Assembly: GCA_002449335.1 (NCBI GenBank)
Contig: DKDL01000019.1
Coordinates: 1-31,142 of the forward strand
DNA from: Succinatimonas sp. UBA6849
GTDB taxonomy: Bacteria > Pseudomonadota > Gammaproteobacteria > Enterobacterales > Succinivibrionaceae
Length of the DNA stretch: 31,142 nt
Reading direction: 5' to 3'
The notes beneath the pieces were generated by a model. That model was given only the letters and a program-made list of their open reading frames with translations. It was not told where the DNA came from and made no database searches. Of the stretch, positions 14,694 through 24,026 are shown one piece after another. Both the position numbers and the translations under genes were made by a program. Every line of letters starts with the position of its first letter. Within the stretch, counting starts at the first letter, position 1.

Positions 14694-16514
14694 CTAATCG
14701 ACCTTGATGACTAGCTCATCTTTTTTAGTCTCTACCTGGACTGGCGTTTCCTTTTTAAAAGCATCCTTTTGGATCTGTCGGATCTTGGCAAGACGGTCTT
14801 CTTTGCGCTCATCTTCCTTAGTTTGTGTCTTTGTATTATTGCTAGAAGATTTTGTTTCAGCCTTGACTGCTTTTTCTGATGATTGTTCAGTCTCTGTCTG
14901 CGTTTTCTTTACTGCCGAACTAGTTTTTTTCTGCTGACTTTCCTTTTTGTTGTCAGCATTAGTCTTACTTTTAGCTATTTTATCCTTTTGTGAATTCTCA
15001 TCACTTACAGAAGTCTTTTTACTGTTGGTATTATCTGCTTTTTCAGCACTCTTAGTTGTAGTTTTAGTTTCTTTAGCTTTTGTTTCTACTGTTTTACTTT
15101 CTACAGCTTTACTCTCTTTTTTTGCTTTGTTATCAGTGCTCTTTACCTTTTGAGACTGTTTTTCTTGAGAGTCTGATTTGTTTTCTGTTGTCTTTTTTAA
15201 AGACTCTTTTGTAGTGCTTTCCTTATCTTTATTTACTGCACTAGCCTTATTTACAGCACTGTCTTTACTGCCTGAACTCTTGCTCTTGTCGGAGGTAGTA
15301 GCTGATTTGTCATTATTGCTGTTAACTCCAGAATTATTGTTCTGTGCTTCATTTTCAGCTTCAATTAACTCATCTTGGCCTGAATCAGCAATCTGCTGTT
15401 GCTTTAAGTAATCTGATACCTTCTTTCTGTAGGACTGTACAGCTTTATTGTGCTCATCTAAAGTGCTACTAAAAGAATGCCCCTCTTTTGGAGATACACC
15501 TTTAGCTACAAAGTACAAAGCTTTTGAGTCTTCAGGATGCAAGGCTGCATGAATGGATTTTTCCTGAGGCATACAAATAGGTGTAGGAGGCAGACCTGCT
15601 CTTGTATAGGTATTATATGGGGTGTCAGCCTTTAAATGCTTTTTGGTAAGCTTACCTGTAAAGTTTGAGCTTACTCCATACATAACAGCAGGATCAGTTT
15701 GCAGACGCATCTGATTTTGCAATCTGTTTTTAAATACAGATGAAACCTTACTGCGCTCTTCATCTAAGAAAGTTTCTCTTTCAATTAAGGAAGCAAGAAT
15801 TAAAGCTTCATAAGGTGTCTTGATAAAGTCATTAGGATCACGATTTTCCCATTCCTTTTTTAAGATCTTAACCTGATTTATCATGCCTCGTTTAAAGAGG
15901 TTGTATAGAGGAGACTTCTCATACATAGGATAAGTAGCAGGAGCTACTAGACCTTCAAAATTATCTTTAGGACCACCAATAAACTCTAAAAGCTCTGGTT
16001 GATCTGAGAACACATCTTCCATGAACTTTTTATGATCTTTTATAAGTGAATAGAATTTCTTGTCATCAACCTTACGCTTGCTGATGTTGTTTAGGATCCT
16101 AGATAAATTAGCGCCTTCTACCACAGTAAAGGTAGGATAGATCTTCTCGACTACATTGCCTGCGACCATGTCTTTTAAGATATCTAAAAGACTCTTTTTA
16201 CCATCCACCAAGTACTGACCTTTTTGTACGGCTGAGTACTCCTTGTGGAAGCGTAAATATATATGATCGATTTGCTTTTCGATAGGATTAGTTACGAACG
16301 CATTAACCACGGTTGATGCGTTATCTCCTGTTTTTAATGAATAAAGCTGCTCTTTGTAGATTGCAGGAGACTTCTGAAATGAGCTTATTGATAAGTAAAC
16401 GACAACACAAAATCCACCTATTGTCACTACTATTAAAGCTAGACAAATCAACAATAGACGGCGATACCGTTTGAGAACACTACTGTTCTTATTATTTGAA
16501 TTTAACTGACTCAT
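14694..16514 (-). CDS. mltG: endolytic murein transglycosylase MltG with long C-terminal extension
   Basis: Cleaves nascent glycan strands and so sets peptidoglycan chain length; anchored in the inner membrane and active in the periplasm. A transmembrane helix spans about residues 19-44 and the YceG domain about 60-368. The catalytic Glu is E245 in ASLIERET, and RLQTDPAVMYG and GLPPTPICMP are conserved. The protein has 606 residues against about 340 in E. coli. Residues from about 374 to 600 form a low-complexity tail rich in Lys, Ser, Thr, Glu, Asn and Gln with no recognisable domain, ending in a short hydrophobic KDELVIKVD. By topology this tail is periplasmic. It stands upstream of tmk-holB, as in many gammaproteobacteria. 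Confidence 0.93.
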   Translation of the reverse strand: MSQLNSNNKNSSVLKRYRRLLLICLALIVVTIGGFCVVVYLSISSFQKSPAIYKEQLYSLKTGDNASTVVNAFVTNPIEKQIDHIYLRFHKEYSAVQKGQYLVDGKKSLLDILKDMVAGNVVEKIYPTFTVVEGANLSRILNNISKRKVDDKKFYSLIKDHKKFMEDVFSDQPELLEFIGGPKDNFEGLVAPATYPMYEKSPLYNLFKRGMINQVKILKKEWENRDPNDFIKTPYEALILASLIERETFLDEERSKVSSVFKNRLQNQMRLQTDPAVMYGVSSNFTGKLTKKHLKADTPYNTYTRAGLPPTPICMPQEKSIHAALHPEDSKALYFVAKGVSPKEGHSFSSTLDEHNKAVQSYRKKVSDYLKQQQIADSGQDELIEAENEAQNNNSGVNSNNDKSATTSDKSKSSGSKDSAVNKASAVNKDKESTTKESLKKTTENKSDSQEKQSQKVKSTDNKAKKESKAVESKTVETKAKETKTTTKSAEKADNTNSKKTSVSDENSQKDKIAKSKTNADNKKESQQKKTSSAVKKTQTETEQSSEKAVKAETKSSSNNTKTQTKEDERKEDRLAKIRQIQKDAFKKETPVQVETKKDELVIKVD

Positions 16515-16672
16515 AGATAAGATTATAGATGATAATTTTGAGTTTAGTTATCAACAAATCAAAAATATCACCTACACTGAATTGTCGTTTACGAAGATAA
16601 TTGCATAGATTGCGTATGCTACACGTTTTATCAGGCTAGCCTTTTTTTCAAGCTAGCTATCTTAGAGATTAT

Positions 16673-18064
16673 CTATTTATTCTCATCGTCTTCGTTTTTA
16701 TAGAACTTGTCATGATTGGTATCTAAAACTTCATTGGCTCTGTGAAGTAAGTTTTTAAGCTCACGACCATCTTCAATAGAATTTGAGTAACCTAAAAGTA
16801 CCGACTGTTTTACAGCATAGTTATTTGCATAGACAGTGGTACTCATTTCTGATTTGATATCAGAGCAGATCTTCTCAACATCCACAGCACTCTTAATGTT
16901 GTCTAAGAAGATAAAGAACTCTGCACCTAAACGGCAGATCTTGTCGTTATAACCGATTACAGAATGCAGTCTCTTGGTAATCTCAATTAAGAGTTCATCA
17001 CCTGTTTTATAACCAAAGATGTTGTTAACCTGTTTAAAGTGAACCAACTCAACAATGATTATTCCAAATTCTTTATCTTTCTCAGCTAAATGATCGTTTA
17101 CAACATTAGTAAAGGTGTCATGGTTAATGGTACCTGTGAGCACATCGTATGTTCTGACAGATGTCAGAGAGAAAGCTGTCTTTACAAAGAACATCACAAC
17201 TACTAATGTGATGATATATAAAGAGAACATTACAGCATAGAATAGCTGGAAGTATCTGCTTGCAAGGTTACCTTCTTTTACCTTTAAAGCTAGATCCCAA
17301 CGCTGTTTACCAAAGAATAGAGATTTTTGTCTGGTATTAACACTCTTGCGTTTAAAGAGTTTGTTATCCCCCCATATAAAGTCACTGGTACCTTTAAATA
17401 CTGATGATCTGATACCGTAGACAAATAACTCATCTTCAACGTTCAGACGTACACATTCTAGGAATTTGTAGAAATCAGCACATAAACCTACATAGCCCCA
17501 GTACTTACCATTTACATATACAGCCTGACGGTTATATACCAGAACCTGATGGTTACGTGGAGAAATCAATGGGCCCTGTACCACCACATCGCCAGGATTG
17601 TTCTTAGCAAGCTTTAAGTAGTACTCTGAATTAGGATCATTGAAAAATGCAATGTCAGGAGAATTTGTCTTACTTACAGGGTAAGTAACAGAGATCATAT
17701 CTTCAGGAGCAATGACATATGCATAAACGAAATCGGTATTTTTTCGATTAAAGAAAGAGGTCAAATCACGAGGCATTAAAACAGTCTTTACGAAATCTTC
17801 CATCTGTTTTAATGAATCATTCGGATGAGCTTCAATGTAAGCTGCTAATTTATTGGTGTGCTGGAAGATAATGTCATAGTCCTTTACCATCTCGTTTGAA
17901 AGGTTAATCATTCTTTCAACGCCAATGGCATGGTTCTTTTCATCTACAACTTTTACGAAGGTTCCGCTCAGGTATAAAGTTGCAAGTAAAAAGCAGGCAC
18001 TTGTGAGCAAGAATGCTCCCAAGAAAACGAGTTTTTTATAGTATTTGGCTAAGATTATTTCCAT
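16673..18064 (-). CDS. membrane sensor with degenerate GGDEF domain
   Basis: A 463-residue protein. A transmembrane helix (about 11-36) leads into a periplasmic sensory domain (about 40-270) with CHASE-like features (GPLISPRNHQVLVYNRQAVY and VNGKYWGYVGL). A second helix (about 272-296) and a cytoplasmic GGDEF domain (about 300-455) follow. The signature reads GAEFF (380-384) instead of GG(D/E)EF, and the first metal-binding Asp is replaced by E339 in VELVHF. Base-contacting N347 and D356 are kept. Diguanylate cyclase activity is therefore doubtful; it may bind nucleotide or act by protein contact. A perfect 16-bp palindrome lies 55 bp upstream. It precedes mltG with a 158-bp gap. Confidence 0.88.
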   Translation of the reverse strand: MEIILAKYYKKLVFLGAFLLTSACFLLATLYLSGTFVKVVDEKNHAIGVERMINLSNEMVKDYDIIFQHTNKLAAYIEAHPNDSLKQMEDFVKTVLMPRDLTSFFNRKNTDFVYAYVIAPEDMISVTYPVSKTNSPDIAFFNDPNSEYYLKLAKNNPGDVVVQGPLISPRNHQVLVYNRQAVYVNGKYWGYVGLCADFYKFLECVRLNVEDELFVYGIRSSVFKGTSDFIWGDNKLFKRKSVNTRQKSLFFGKQRWDLALKVKEGNLASRYFQLFYAVMFSLYIITLVVVMFFVKTAFSLTSVRTYDVLTGTINHDTFTNVVNDHLAEKDKEFGIIIVELVHFKQVNNIFGYKTGDELLIEITKRLHSVIGYNDKICRLGAEFFIFLDNIKSAVDVEKICSDIKSEMSTTVYANNYAVKQSVLLGYSNSIEDGRELKNLLHRANEVLDTNHDKFYKNEDDENK

Positions 18065-18118
18065 CGATTACTTATTATTCACACACTAAAATTCAACTAC
18101 ATTGTAACCTAACTACTA

Positions 18119-18134
18119 GTTTTATCGATAAAAC
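18119..18134. promoter_or_regulatory. 16-bp perfect palindrome between the GGDEF-like gene and valS
   Basis: GTTTTATCGATAAAAC is fully self-complementary. ACTAGTTTT overlaps its left edge (18115-18123) and is repeated as a direct copy at 18138-18146. It lies in the divergent promoter region and is a plausible operator with a central CG. Confidence 0.4.
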
Positions 18135-18362
18135 CATACTAGTTTTGTAGGTCATAGCTCAAAAATTTCTTATTTGTATAATCTAATTAACATTTCAGAG
18201 TTCAGGCTAAGCTAAAAAAAAACTAAAAGTTCCTTTCATTATGTAATTACATTGTTAAGAAATAACTTTTACTCATTTGACAAGATGAGAGAAAGCGCAA
18301 AAAGTGTTAAAATAATCAAAATTTTTTGCACTTATAAAAAAAGATTTCAAGGCATTTTTACT

Positions 18363-21233
18363 ATGGATATGGAAAAGACCTATACCCCTGAGAATTTTGA
18401 AAGCTCTATTTACCAGAAATGGGAAAAAGAAGGCTTCTTTAGACCAAATTATGATGAATCCAAAGCATCATACTCAATTGCATTACCTCCACCTAATGTA
18501 ACCGGTTCATTACACATGGGTCATGCTTTCCAGCAGACCATCATGGATACCTTAATCAGATACCACAGAATGAAAGGTGACAACACCTTATGGCAGTGCG
18601 GTACTGACCATGCTGGTATCGCAACTCAGATGGTTGTTGAGAGAAAGCTGGCTAAAGAAGAGAACTTAACCAGACACGATTTAGGTCGTGAAAAGTTCAT
18701 CGAAAGAATTTGGAAATGGAAAGAGCAGTCAGGTGGCACCATCACCCGTCAGATGAGACGTTTAGGAGCTTCTGTTGATTGGACTCGCGAAAGATTCACC
18801 ATGGACGAAGGTCTTTCAAAGGCAGTATTGGAAGTTTTCGTAAGACTGTATGACGAGGACTTAATTTATCGTGGTAAAAGACTGGTTAACTGGGATCCTA
18901 AACTGCGTACTGCTATTTCAGATCTTGAAGTTGAGAACAAAGATGTTAAGGGCTACATGTGGTACATCAAGTACAAGTTAGCTGACGGTGTTAAGACTTC
19001 AGACGGTAAAGATTACGTTTTAATTGCAACTACCAGACCTGAAACCTTATTAGGTGATAGTGCTGTTGCTGTAAACCCTTCTGATGAAAGATTCAAGTCA
19101 ATCGTAGGTAAATACTTAGAGTTGCCTTTAGTTGGCAGAAAGATCCCTGTTGTAGCAGATATCCACGCAGACATGACCACAGGTACCGGTTGCGTTAAGA
19201 TCACCCCTGCTCATGACTTCAACGACTATGCTGTAGGTAAGAGACAGAAGCTTCCTATGCTAAACATCCTGACTGAGGATGCTCACATTAGAGATGCTGC
19301 CGAAGTTTTCGATACTAACGGTAATCCAACAGATGAGGTTTCAAGCTACATTCCTGAAGCTTACAGAGGCTTAGACAGATTTGAAGCTCGTGACAAGATT
19401 GTAGAGGACTTAAAAGCTTTAGGTCTTTTAGATCATATTGAAGATCACAACTTATCACAGCCTTTTGGTGACCGTGGTGGCGTACCTATCGAGCCTATGT
19501 TAACCGATCAGTGGTATGTTCGTGCTAGCGTATTAGGCAAGCCTGCTATCGAAGCTGTTAAAGATGGCAGAATCAAGTTTGTTCCAGCTCAGTACACCAA
19601 TATGTACTACTCATGGATGAATGACCTTCAGGACTGGTGTATTTCTCGTCAGTTATGGTGGGGTCACAGAATTCCTGCCTGGTATGATGAGAACGGTAAA
19701 GTTTACGTAGCTCATAATGAAGAAGAAGTTCGTACTAAGTACAACCTTTCAGCTGATGTAAAACTAACAAGAGATCCTGATGTTCTAGATACCTGGTTCT
19801 CATCTGCTCTATGGACCTTCTCAACCTTAGGCTGGCCTGAGAACACCAAAGAGTTAAAGATGTTCCACCCAACCTCTGCTCTTGTAACCGGTTTTGATAT
19901 TATCTTCTTCTGGGTTGCTCGTATGATCATGATGACCATGCACTTCATGAAAGATGAGAACGGCAATCCACAGGTACCTTTCAAGACAGTTTATGTAACC
20001 GGTCTTATCAGAGATGAGGAAGGTAACAAGATGTCTAAGTCTAAAGGTAACGTATTAGATCCTTTAGACATGATTGACGGTATTGATAAGGATACCTTAA
20101 TCTCTAAGCGTACAGCTAACATGATGCAGCCACAGATGGCTGAGAAGATTGCTAAACGTACTGCAAAACAGTTCCCTGACGGTATTGCTCCACATGGTAC
20201 TGATGCTCTGCGTTTCACTCTGTGTGCTCTAGCTTCAAACGGCCGTGACATTAACTGGGATATGAAGCGTCTTGATGGTTACAGAAACTTCTGTAACAAG
20301 ATCTGGAATGCTTCACGTTTCGTACTGATGAACGTAGGTGAAATGAAGTTAACTAAGCCTAATGCTTCTGACTTATCCCTAGCAGATAAGTTCATCCGTT
20401 CAAAGATGAGAAAAGCAATTGAGGATGTAACCGCATCAATCAATGCTTACAGATTTGATCAGGTTGCAACTAATATCTATGAGTTCATCTGGAACGAATA
20501 CTGCGACTGGTACTTAGAGTTCACTAAAGCTATCTTAAAGTCAGATACAGCTACCGATGCTCAAAAGAATGCTACAGCTTACACTTTAGTTGAAGTTCTA
20601 GAAGCTGTAATGAGATTAGCTCACCCTGTAATGCCATTCTTAACTGAGACTATCTGGCAGCAGACCGCTCCTATGGTTGGCAAGTTAAATCAGGATAAGA
20701 CCATCATCAACGCACCTTATCCTGTCGTTTCAGACTTTGATGCAGATGAAGATGCTGAAAAAGACATCACCTTCATCAAGGACTTTGCTACAACAGTTCG
20801 TAACTTACGTGCTGAAATGAAGGTTGCTCCTTCTGTCACCTTAGCTCCAATGATGCGTGGCGCATCAGATGCTGAGAAGGCATGCGCAGAAGCTAACTTC
20901 ATCTTCATGAAAGACTTAGCTAATATTGCTCCAGTAAAATTCGTAGGTCAGAACGACGAATTACCTCCTTGTGTTGCAAAACCTATGGGCAATGCAGAAA
21001 TTCTGTTTGCTATGACTGATGTGGTTAACAAGGATGAAGAGATCAAACGTCTAAAGGGCATGATCGCTAAACTTGAAGGCAACATCAAGTCTGGTGAGAG
21101 CAAGTTATCTAACGAGGCTTTCGTATCTAAGGCTCCAGCTAAGATCATTGAAGGTGCTAAGGCTCAGTTAGAGCTTAACAAGACTCAGTTAGCTAAAGTA
21201 CAAGCTCAGCTAAAAGAAATGGAAAATCTCTAA
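18363..21233 (+). CDS. valS: valyl-tRNA synthetase
   Basis: Charges tRNA-Val in the cytoplasm. With the ATG at 18363 it has 956 residues, matching the class I valine enzyme. HMGH (residues 51-54) is the HIGH motif in PPPNVTGSLHMGHA, and KMSKS appears in NKMSKSKGN near residue 556. The editing domain and the C-terminal tRNA-binding coiled coil (last about 70 residues, alternating Lys/Glu/Leu) are present. The reading frame is open upstream to a TTG at 18252, but those 37 codons have no family counterpart. AAGG lies 10 nt before the chosen ATG. It is monocistronic, with a terminator after it. Confidence 0.97.
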   Translation: MDMEKTYTPENFESSIYQKWEKEGFFRPNYDESKASYSIALPPPNVTGSLHMGHAFQQTIMDTLIRYHRMKGDNTLWQCGTDHAGIATQMVVERKLAKEENLTRHDLGREKFIERIWKWKEQSGGTITRQMRRLGASVDWTRERFTMDEGLSKAVLEVFVRLYDEDLIYRGKRLVNWDPKLRTAISDLEVENKDVKGYMWYIKYKLADGVKTSDGKDYVLIATTRPETLLGDSAVAVNPSDERFKSIVGKYLELPLVGRKIPVVADIHADMTTGTGCVKITPAHDFNDYAVGKRQKLPMLNILTEDAHIRDAAEVFDTNGNPTDEVSSYIPEAYRGLDRFEARDKIVEDLKALGLLDHIEDHNLSQPFGDRGGVPIEPMLTDQWYVRASVLGKPAIEAVKDGRIKFVPAQYTNMYYSWMNDLQDWCISRQLWWGHRIPAWYDENGKVYVAHNEEEVRTKYNLSADVKLTRDPDVLDTWFSSALWTFSTLGWPENTKELKMFHPTSALVTGFDIIFFWVARMIMMTMHFMKDENGNPQVPFKTVYVTGLIRDEEGNKMSKSKGNVLDPLDMIDGIDKDTLISKRTANMMQPQMAEKIAKRTAKQFPDGIAPHGTDALRFTLCALASNGRDINWDMKRLDGYRNFCNKIWNASRFVLMNVGEMKLTKPNASDLSLADKFIRSKMRKAIEDVTASINAYRFDQVATNIYEFIWNEYCDWYLEFTKAILKSDTATDAQKNATAYTLVEVLEAVMRLAHPVMPFLTETIWQQTAPMVGKLNQDKTIINAPYPVVSDFDADEDAEKDITFIKDFATTVRNLRAEMKVAPSVTLAPMMRGASDAEKACAEANFIFMKDLANIAPVKFVGQNDELPPCVAKPMGNAEILFAMTDVVNKDEEIKRLKGMIAKLEGNIKSGESKLSNEAFVSKAPAKIIEGAKAQLELNKTQLAKVQAQLKEMENL

Positions 21234-21256
21234 TTTTTTGATTAGAATTTAGGTAG

Positions 21257-21290
21257 AGCCTCAGTGACCTCTAAGGTTTCTGAGGCTTTT
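21257..21290 (+). terminator. valS terminator
   Basis: AGCCTCAG (21257-21264) pairs with CTGAGGCT (21280-21287). An inner stem ACCT/AGGT (21267-21277) extends the hairpin, and T residues follow. Confidence 0.85.
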
Positions 21291-21327
21291 GTTTATATAT
21301 AAACAAAACCATAAAGCCGAGATTTTG

Positions 21328-21714
21328 ATGAAAAAACTGCTCTCTACCCTGCTTTTATCTTTTCTCTTAATGTTTTCAGTATCCTCTGTTGCTGAAACTG
21401 ATAACTATCTGTGCTCACGCTATAACAAGCTTAAGATTAAGAATGTCGAGAAGGTCCTAGCTGTAGGTATCAGACGAGTTTATACCTCATCCGTATCTGT
21501 CTATGTCTTAGGTTATGGCACTCCTATCAAAGTAAGTCTAAACCGTATTAAGTTAGGCTCAGATGAAGTATCAAAAAGACGTGTTTTAAAATGCGGAAAC
21601 GAGATTGTCGGACAAATTAGAGTTTATGATCTGTCGAATCTTGGGGTGAAAGTGGGTGAGTTTGTAATTGAAAGTGGAGACAAGAAAATCTCCACCTATA
21701 TTGAAATTAACTAG
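21328..21714 (+). CDS. small secreted protein, function unknown
   Basis: I do not recognise this 128-residue protein. It begins MKKLLSTLLLSFLLMFSVSSVA, a clear signal peptide with cleavage expected after the Ala in SSVAE. The mature part has two cysteines, one near the start (YLCSRYNK) and one in the middle (VLKCGNEI), that could form a disulfide. It ends in alternating beta-strand-like residues (KISTYIEIN). The ATG at 21328 is preferred over an upstream in-frame start because that one overlaps the valS terminator and the signal peptide starts at MKK. It is convergent with metY, with only an AT-rich dyad between them. Confidence 0.7.
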   Translation: MKKLLSTLLLSFLLMFSVSSVAETDNYLCSRYNKLKIKNVEKVLAVGIRRVYTSSVSVYVLGYGTPIKVSLNRIKLGSDEVSKRRVLKCGNEIVGQIRVYDLSNLGVKVGEFVIESGDKKISTYIEIN

Positions 21715-21716
21715 AC

Positions 21717-21741
21717 TTTTATTAAAACTTGGTTAATAAAA
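21717..21741. terminator. AT-rich dyad between convergent genes
   Basis: TTTTATTAA (21717-21725) pairs with TTAATAAAA (21733-21741), loop AACTTGG. It lies between the secreted-protein stop and the metY stop. It is purely A/T, so it would be a weak terminator at best. Confidence 0.35.
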
Positions 21742-21753
21742 CTAGAGAGTCTT

Positions 21754-23025
21754 CTAAACCTTAGCTAATGCAGCATCAAGATCTGCGATGATATCCTCAA
21801 GATCTTCAAGACCTACAGACAGACGTACTAAGCCTGGAGTAATACCACACTCAATTAACTGAGCATCAGATAACTGTCTGTGGGTTGAGGTAGCTGGATG
21901 TAACAGACAGGTTCTAATATCTGCTACGTGCACTTCAGGAGAAGACATTACCACGCTGTCAATAAACTTCGCACCAGCTTCTCTACCACCTTTAATTACA
22001 AGTGATAAAACGCCTGAGCATAAGCCATCCTTTAAGTACTTCTGACCTAACTTGTAATCTGGATTTGACTCAAGTCCTGGGTAAATTACCTTTTCAATCT
22101 TAGGATGAGACTCTAAGTGCTTAGCAACTGCTAAAGCATTTTGAGAGTGCTTTACAATTCTCAAAGGTAAAGTTTCAATACCTAAGTTCAGGTAGAATGC
22201 TCCCTGAGCTGTCTGACAGCAACCTAAATCACGCATGATCTGCACTCTTGCTTTGACAATGAATGCAGCCTTGCCAAAGGTCTTGGTATAAATTAGGCCG
22301 TGGTATGAATCATCAGGAGTTGTAAACTCAGGGAATTTACCAGATGCTGCCCAATCAAAATTACCACTGTCAACAACACAACCGCCTACCTGTACAGCGT
22401 GACCGTCTAAGTATTTAGTAGTAGAGTGAACTACGATATCAGCGCCGAACTCAAATGGCTTGCATAAGCATGGTGTTGCAAAAGTGTTATCGACGATAAG
22501 AGGTAGATGATGCTTGTGAGCAAGCTTTGCAAATCTTTCAATATCAAAGATGGTTAAAGCAGGATTTGCAATGGTCTCACCAAAAACAGCTTTGGTGTTT
22601 TCCTGAATCTTAGCTTCGATTTCTTCATCTGACTCTGACTGTTCAAAGAAGGTTACGTCAATACCCATTCTCTTGAAGGTAACAGCCATCAGATTGAAGG
22701 TACCACCATACACGGTTGAACTGCACAGGATGTGATCACCAGCTTTGGCGATAGTAAGCACAGCAGTTAAGGTTGCAGCCTGACCTGATGAGGTTAGCAT
22801 TGCACCTACGCCGCCTTCTAGAGCTGCTATCTTTTCTTCAACATGACCGCAAGTTGGGTTGCCAAGTCTTGTATAGAAATAGTCAGCAGTCTTTAAATCA
22901 AAAAGATCTGCAATAGCTTTGGTGCTATCAAAACGGAAGGTTGTGCTTTGCACAATTGGCATCACACGAGGACCTGCATTTTTAGGGGTATAGCCTGCGT
23001 GCAAGCATTTAGAAGAGTCTTTCAC
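21754..23025 (-). CDS. metY: O-acetylhomoserine sulfhydrylase (aminocarboxypropyltransferase)
   Basis: A PLP enzyme of the Cys/Met metabolism family that makes homocysteine from O-acetylhomoserine and sulfide. The 423-residue length and the N-terminal LHAGYTPKNAGPRVMPIVQS block fit MetY better than the shorter MetB/MetC. The PLP lysine is K204 in STTKYLDGH, the cofactor Asp is D179 in LIVDNTFATP, and the SSGQAA phosphate-binding segment is present. It starts at GTG (23025), preceded by AAGGAG at a 6-nt spacing. It follows ispH by 60 bp on the same strand. Two short palindromes, ACCTTTAAGGT (23075-23085) and TGGCTT-AA-AAGCCA (23050-23063), lie in that gap. Confidence 0.93.
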   Translation of the reverse strand: MKDSSKCLHAGYTPKNAGPRVMPIVQSTTFRFDSTKAIADLFDLKTADYFYTRLGNPTCGHVEEKIAALEGGVGAMLTSSGQAATLTAVLTIAKAGDHILCSSTVYGGTFNLMAVTFKRMGIDVTFFEQSESDEEIEAKIQENTKAVFGETIANPALTIFDIERFAKLAHKHHLPLIVDNTFATPCLCKPFEFGADIVVHSTTKYLDGHAVQVGGCVVDSGNFDWAASGKFPEFTTPDDSYHGLIYTKTFGKAAFIVKARVQIMRDLGCCQTAQGAFYLNLGIETLPLRIVKHSQNALAVAKHLESHPKIEKVIYPGLESNPDYKLGQKYLKDGLCSGVLSLVIKGGREAGAKFIDSVVMSSPEVHVADIRTCLLHPATSTHRQLSDAQLIECGITPGLVRLSVGLEDLEDIIADLDAALAKV

Positions 23026-23085
23026 TTGTGTCTCCTTAAAGTACTCAAATGGCTTAAAAGCCAGGTATTATCTTACCTTTAAGGT

Positions 23086-24024
23086 TTAAATACTTACTTC
23101 CTTTGGTAATGGGAAGCTTTTTTCTTTTAAATCGCAGCCAAATTCTTCAACATTGACTGCTCCATGGGCACATAAAAACTCAACAATTTCAGACACTACA
23201 TATTCAGGAGCTGAGGCGCCAGCACTGATACCTACAGATGAGACATTCTCAAACCATTTAAGATCGATCATAGAACTGTCATCAATCAGGTAAGCATTAG
23301 TACCTTCACTAATAGCTACTTCCTTTAGTCTGTTTGAATTTGATGAATTAGAACTGCCTGCAATTAACACGAGATCACAGACTTTTGCTAAGTCACGCAC
23401 CGCGTTCTGTCGAACCTGAGTTGCTCTACAGGTATCGTCAGCCTTTGGGCCGATTATTTTTGGATACTTTTTCTTTAAAGCCTCAACTACATGACGAGTC
23501 TCATCTACGCTTAATGTAGTCTGAGTTGCAAAGAATGCATTGTCTCCGTCAATATTTAAAGCTTCAATATCTTGAATTGAATTTACTACATGAACCTTAT
23601 CAGGTGAACCTGTATATTGTCCTATAGTACCTACAACTTCCTGATGTCCCTTGTGACCGATAACTACCACATCCTGATTGTTGTTGCCTGCTCTGTTCAT
23701 TTTTTTATGAATAGCAGTCACAACAGGACAGGTAGCATCGATTACTTTAACACCTAAAGCTTTAGCTTCATTTTCAGTCTTAATGCCAACTCCGTGTGCC
23801 GAGAAAATTAACACACATCCTTGAGGTACTTCTGAAAGTGTTTCAACAAAGTGGGCGCCTGCCTTTCTTAAATCATCCACAACATGCTTGTTGTGAACTA
23901 CTTCATGCAATACCCAAACTTTGTTTTGACCATACAGCTCTATAGCTTTTTGCACGACACTGATGGCGCGCTCAACACCTGCACACATGCCTCTTGATTT
24001 GGCAATTTTTAACTGAAATGACAT
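23086..24024 (-). CDS. ispH: 4-hydroxy-3-methylbut-2-enyl diphosphate reductase
   Basis: Last step of the MEP isoprenoid pathway, giving IPP and DMAPP, through a [4Fe-4S] cluster. The 312-residue protein carries the three cluster cysteines C14 (RGMCAGV), C99 (DATCP) and C199 (DTCRAT). The substrate residues H127 and E129 (GHQEVVGT) and the SSNSSNS phosphate-binding stretch are also present. It begins 2 bp after the lspA stop. The lspA-ispH neighbourhood is typical of gammaproteobacteria, although the fkpB gene often found between them is absent. Confidence 0.97.
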   Translation of the reverse strand: MSFQLKIAKSRGMCAGVERAISVVQKAIELYGQNKVWVLHEVVHNKHVVDDLRKAGAHFVETLSEVPQGCVLIFSAHGVGIKTENEAKALGVKVIDATCPVVTAIHKKMNRAGNNNQDVVVIGHKGHQEVVGTIGQYTGSPDKVHVVNSIQDIEALNIDGDNAFFATQTTLSVDETRHVVEALKKKYPKIIGPKADDTCRATQVRQNAVRDLAKVCDLVLIAGSSNSSNSNRLKEVAISEGTNAYLIDDSSMIDLKWFENVSSVGISAGASAPEYVVSEIVEFLCAHGAVNVEEFGCDLKEKSFPLPKEVSI

Positions 24025-24026
24025 TC

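Noticed and set aside
14704..15411. Hydrophobic plus-strand open frames opposite the MltG tail
   Set aside because: They are the antisense of Lys/Ser/Thr/Glu codons, which read as Phe/Leu/Val/Ser. They have no start signals, and the mltG frame is continuous.
18252..18362. N-terminal extension of ValS from a TTG codon
   Set aside because: The 37 extra codons are AT-rich, lack family similarity and have no ribosome-binding site; the ATG at 18363 gives the standard ValS start.
23026..23085. SAM riboswitch or MetJ box before metY
   Set aside because: The gap is only 60 bp and holds two simple palindromes; there is no AGACGTCT-type repeat and no room for a known SAM-binding fold.
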